Assembly (NCBI RefSeq): GCF_032854445.1
Contig: NC_088302.1
Location: 48,578,046-48,642,045, forward strand
Origin: Liolophura sinensis
Lineage: Eukaryota > Mollusca > Polyplacophora > Chitonida > Chitonidae
Length of the DNA stretch: 64,000 nt
Direction of reading: 5' to 3'
Positions 61,501 through 64,000 of this stretch are shown piece by piece (the first letter of the stretch is position 1; every line of letters begins with the position of its first letter). A program made the position numbers and the translations under genes. The notes below the pieces were generated by a model, which was not told where the DNA came from, did no database searches, and was given only the letters and a program-made list of their open reading frames with translations.

Positions 61501-62974
61501 CGGTCAACTCAAAAGAATGGATAAGTAATGTATGGACCATTATAAACAATGTTAATATCTGAAAGTCCGTTACAGTTCAGATATTGTTCAATATATTTTC
61601 TCTCGCAAACTGCTAGATCTTGTCTGTTGTCTCAAACGAGACACTTGATTTGTGGAAGGAGGTCACAAGGTCAAGTTATTCTCTTGCAGCTTTTTCTTCT
61701 GTACTTTACAGCTGGATTCGTGATCTGATGCCAAAGCCGGTTTTAGAGTGTCGGCCATCACAATCATAATGGTGGCCGTTTTTATCAGTTCGACAATTTT
61801 TTTTTATTGCTTATGCGAAAGAAAATTTTAATACAACGCACAATAACCGTTACTCTAAGCGAGTTTTGCATGGACATATAACTATGTATAACCTTCAAAG
61901 CTCCGCGATGCCATAAATTGACAATATAGATAAGTTAACATGTTGGCTAATCTTGTAAATACATGGGGAAATTTGACGATCACTCATTTGCCCGCATTTT
62001 TTGTTTTGAATTTAAAATTTTGCTAATAAAATGAATGCTGATGTTCGCCTTTGCACATCCAACTACTACCTGTCTGCCGATCGACAACTTACGTATTTAT
62101 TGCTCATAACCACGGCTTTCTAGATGCGGCTTGTTATCTTGTTGATTGATTGGTGTTTCACGCGCAAGGTATCATCTTTCTTAACAACCATATCTACACG
62201 CCCATGTTAAAAAGAGAAACTTGTAAACAAACCAGAATAATATGCAGTGCTGACATAGTAATGATTATTTTTATCCAACTCCACCCATCAGAAAAATAAA
62301 CTGCTAAAGACACTTTTTAGAGACAAATACAAAAAACGGTCGTATTAGTGTCATAAACACTTAATATGTGGGGCACAAAAACTGCAGTAATATTTCCAAG
62401 ATAGATATGCAAGGGTATGCAACGCATAATAAACCATTTCATTTATATGCATGTGTACAAACAAGACGTTTTCATGCTTTAGATGAGTATTTGCACACTT
62501 TACAACGAGAATCTGTAAAAGCTGAATGGCCTTATTATGAAATACTCTATCAAGATCTTCATACATGTACATAATGAAATATGAAAACAAATACAACAGA
62601 TGGTTGTAACCTGGCTGATTCATTATCAATCCACCAAAACCTTTGTGATCTCGTTAAGATCTACTAGGGTTTTCATGAGACGGTCCATTACTTCCTATTC
62701 GATTTACCAGTTTCATATCATGAAAGAATATACAAATTGAAATCTTTGTTTCCATGGAAACCCATGCTATCAATACAATATTTCTTCCACTTCACAAAGG
62801 ACTTGTATTTTGCTCTTGGCGGATCTTCTTTAAAGCAGCATTACCTCCGGAGCTGAAGGGACATTTTCACCAAGTAGTGTGAGAACAACGCTAACATCCT
62901 TTTATGGTGAGTAGTATCAGCTTGGAATGCTTGTTTTCTCAACATCCTGTTACCCCAAAACGCTTGGTTCACTG

Positions 62975-63510
62975 ATTATGTATCTTTGTAGTATTTGTCT
63001 GGGCTGAGTTGTGTTTTTATTGGACAAGACTATTATATTTGATTTGAATTGTTTTCCCAATGTAGTAGAAATACAAGTATAATTTCGTGTGACTTCTAGG
63101 GCGGATTGATAATGGCGCTGGCACTGGAATCTACTATCTCACAACCCGAAACTTTATATTCTGGAAGTCCATTTCACCTGTGTGTAGCTCAAATGTAACT
63201 TTTTGTAGAGATGCATGTAAATGGCTTAATAGTTCGTGTCTCTCTATAAAATCTGTTGTCTGTTTTCTTGGCATATTCCATCACTGAGATAGATTTAACT
63301 GAAACAAAAGAGAGACATTATAGATTATTGTCACAAAAGGATCTTATTCCAAATCGCTCATTTTTAATAAATCTGCAAGAATTATATTTTTAATCATACA
63401 ATTCACGTACATATGTGGAAACCAACATACAACATGCCCCAAACGTTATTTTGCATTTTTTGAACGACAGGCCTATTAAGTTTTGATATTATGCTTGTAT
63501 CACGGTTAAA
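62975..63510 (+). repeat. Dispersed repeat family, copy 3 of 3 (longest)
   Basis: It combines the 5' half seen at 52640-53030 with the 3' half seen at 57160-57480, which shows that the three copies derive from one longer element. No open frame or terminal repeat was found. Confidence 0.6.
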
Positions 63511-63769
63511 TGTTGAATGTTAGATCATCTTTCTCATTCAATCAACGGCATACTGGCGATCTGCTGGCTTTAAACAATCCATATATGTCAAATGCTCTGA
63601 AAGATATTTACCCACCTTCGCTGGATTTAAAGGAAACCACATACTCTCCAAATGTTGCATCCTATATCCTGGACTTATACTTATACAAGACCAATTGAAA
63701 AGGGTTTCCTTTCTCACATAGTTTTAAATGTGACATTGTAAATTATCCTTGCTGGGACAACAATATACC

Positions 63770-64000
63770 GAAGGGTACATATCTCGCCATATAGCATTTG
63801 TCAGATAGTCTATGTTATAAGACTATTTCGATCAACATCACGAGTTATTACTTCAAAAACTAGCGCAACTGAGATACATATTTTGAAATTGACAACTGAT
63901 ATTCTAGCATGCAACACGATCTGAATACTGATTTCACTCAGTCGCCTAGAACATACCTTGCGTCTTTTCAACAACACCGAAAACTGTTGACTGCTTCTCT
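63770..64000 (+). repeat. Dispersed repeat, copy 2 (cut by the window end)
   Basis: Matches 11780-12200 in order and orientation: ATAGCATTTGTCAG, TTTCGATCAACATCAC, GATACATATTTTG, ACTGATTTCACTCAGTCGCC and TAGAACATACCTTGCG. Confidence 0.55.

Overview
The window looks like nuclear DNA of an invertebrate animal, most likely a mollusc. It is AT-rich. The genes are short and split by introns, with GT-AG junctions and TATA/AATAAA signals, and none is arranged as an operon. Large stretches hold only repeats. Many copies of a tRNA-headed SINE carry a tail (CGTCGTATAAGTGAAATATT, then GTACGGCGTAAAACACC, then AAATAAATA) that I associate from memory with mollusc and other lophotrochozoan genomes. The species cannot be fixed from sequence alone.

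Region by region: 1.9-6.3 kb (+) holds a five-exon secreted-protein gene. 6.6-8.9 kb is a 59-bp satellite with a recent 348-bp higher-order duplication. 9-13 kb is repeat debris. 13.5-19.0 kb (+) holds a second five-exon gene that is a paralogue of the first, with the same intron phases (1-0-2-1). 19-23.8 kb is SINE- and MITE-rich. 23.9-26.3 kb (-) is a two-exon alpha-1,2-fucosyltransferase-like gene (GT11) with a very long Ser/Thr-rich stem and one reading-frame break just before the donor-binding motif. 27.7-29.2 kb is a complete Tc1-type (DD34E) transposon with an intact 335-residue transposase on the minus strand. 30-37 kb is gene-poor and contains a diverged local duplication. 37.8-39.3 kb (+) carries a plausible small five-exon gene of unknown function, bracketed by two inverted copies of a CACRTG-rich MITE-like repeat. 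40-51 kb has SINEs and 28-bp and 48-bp minisatellites. 51.5-52.3 kb is a CpG-rich fold-back element. 52.6-64 kb contains three or more dispersed unclassified repeat families and one weak minus-strand gene candidate.

The two paralogous genes probably encode extracellular proteins: each has a signal peptide, a variable disordered N-terminal part, a CxCxC motif and a conserved C-terminal domain. The fucosyltransferase would act in the Golgi on glycoproteins. Nothing in the sequence links these genes functionally. Most of the window's structure comes from transposition and tandem duplication.
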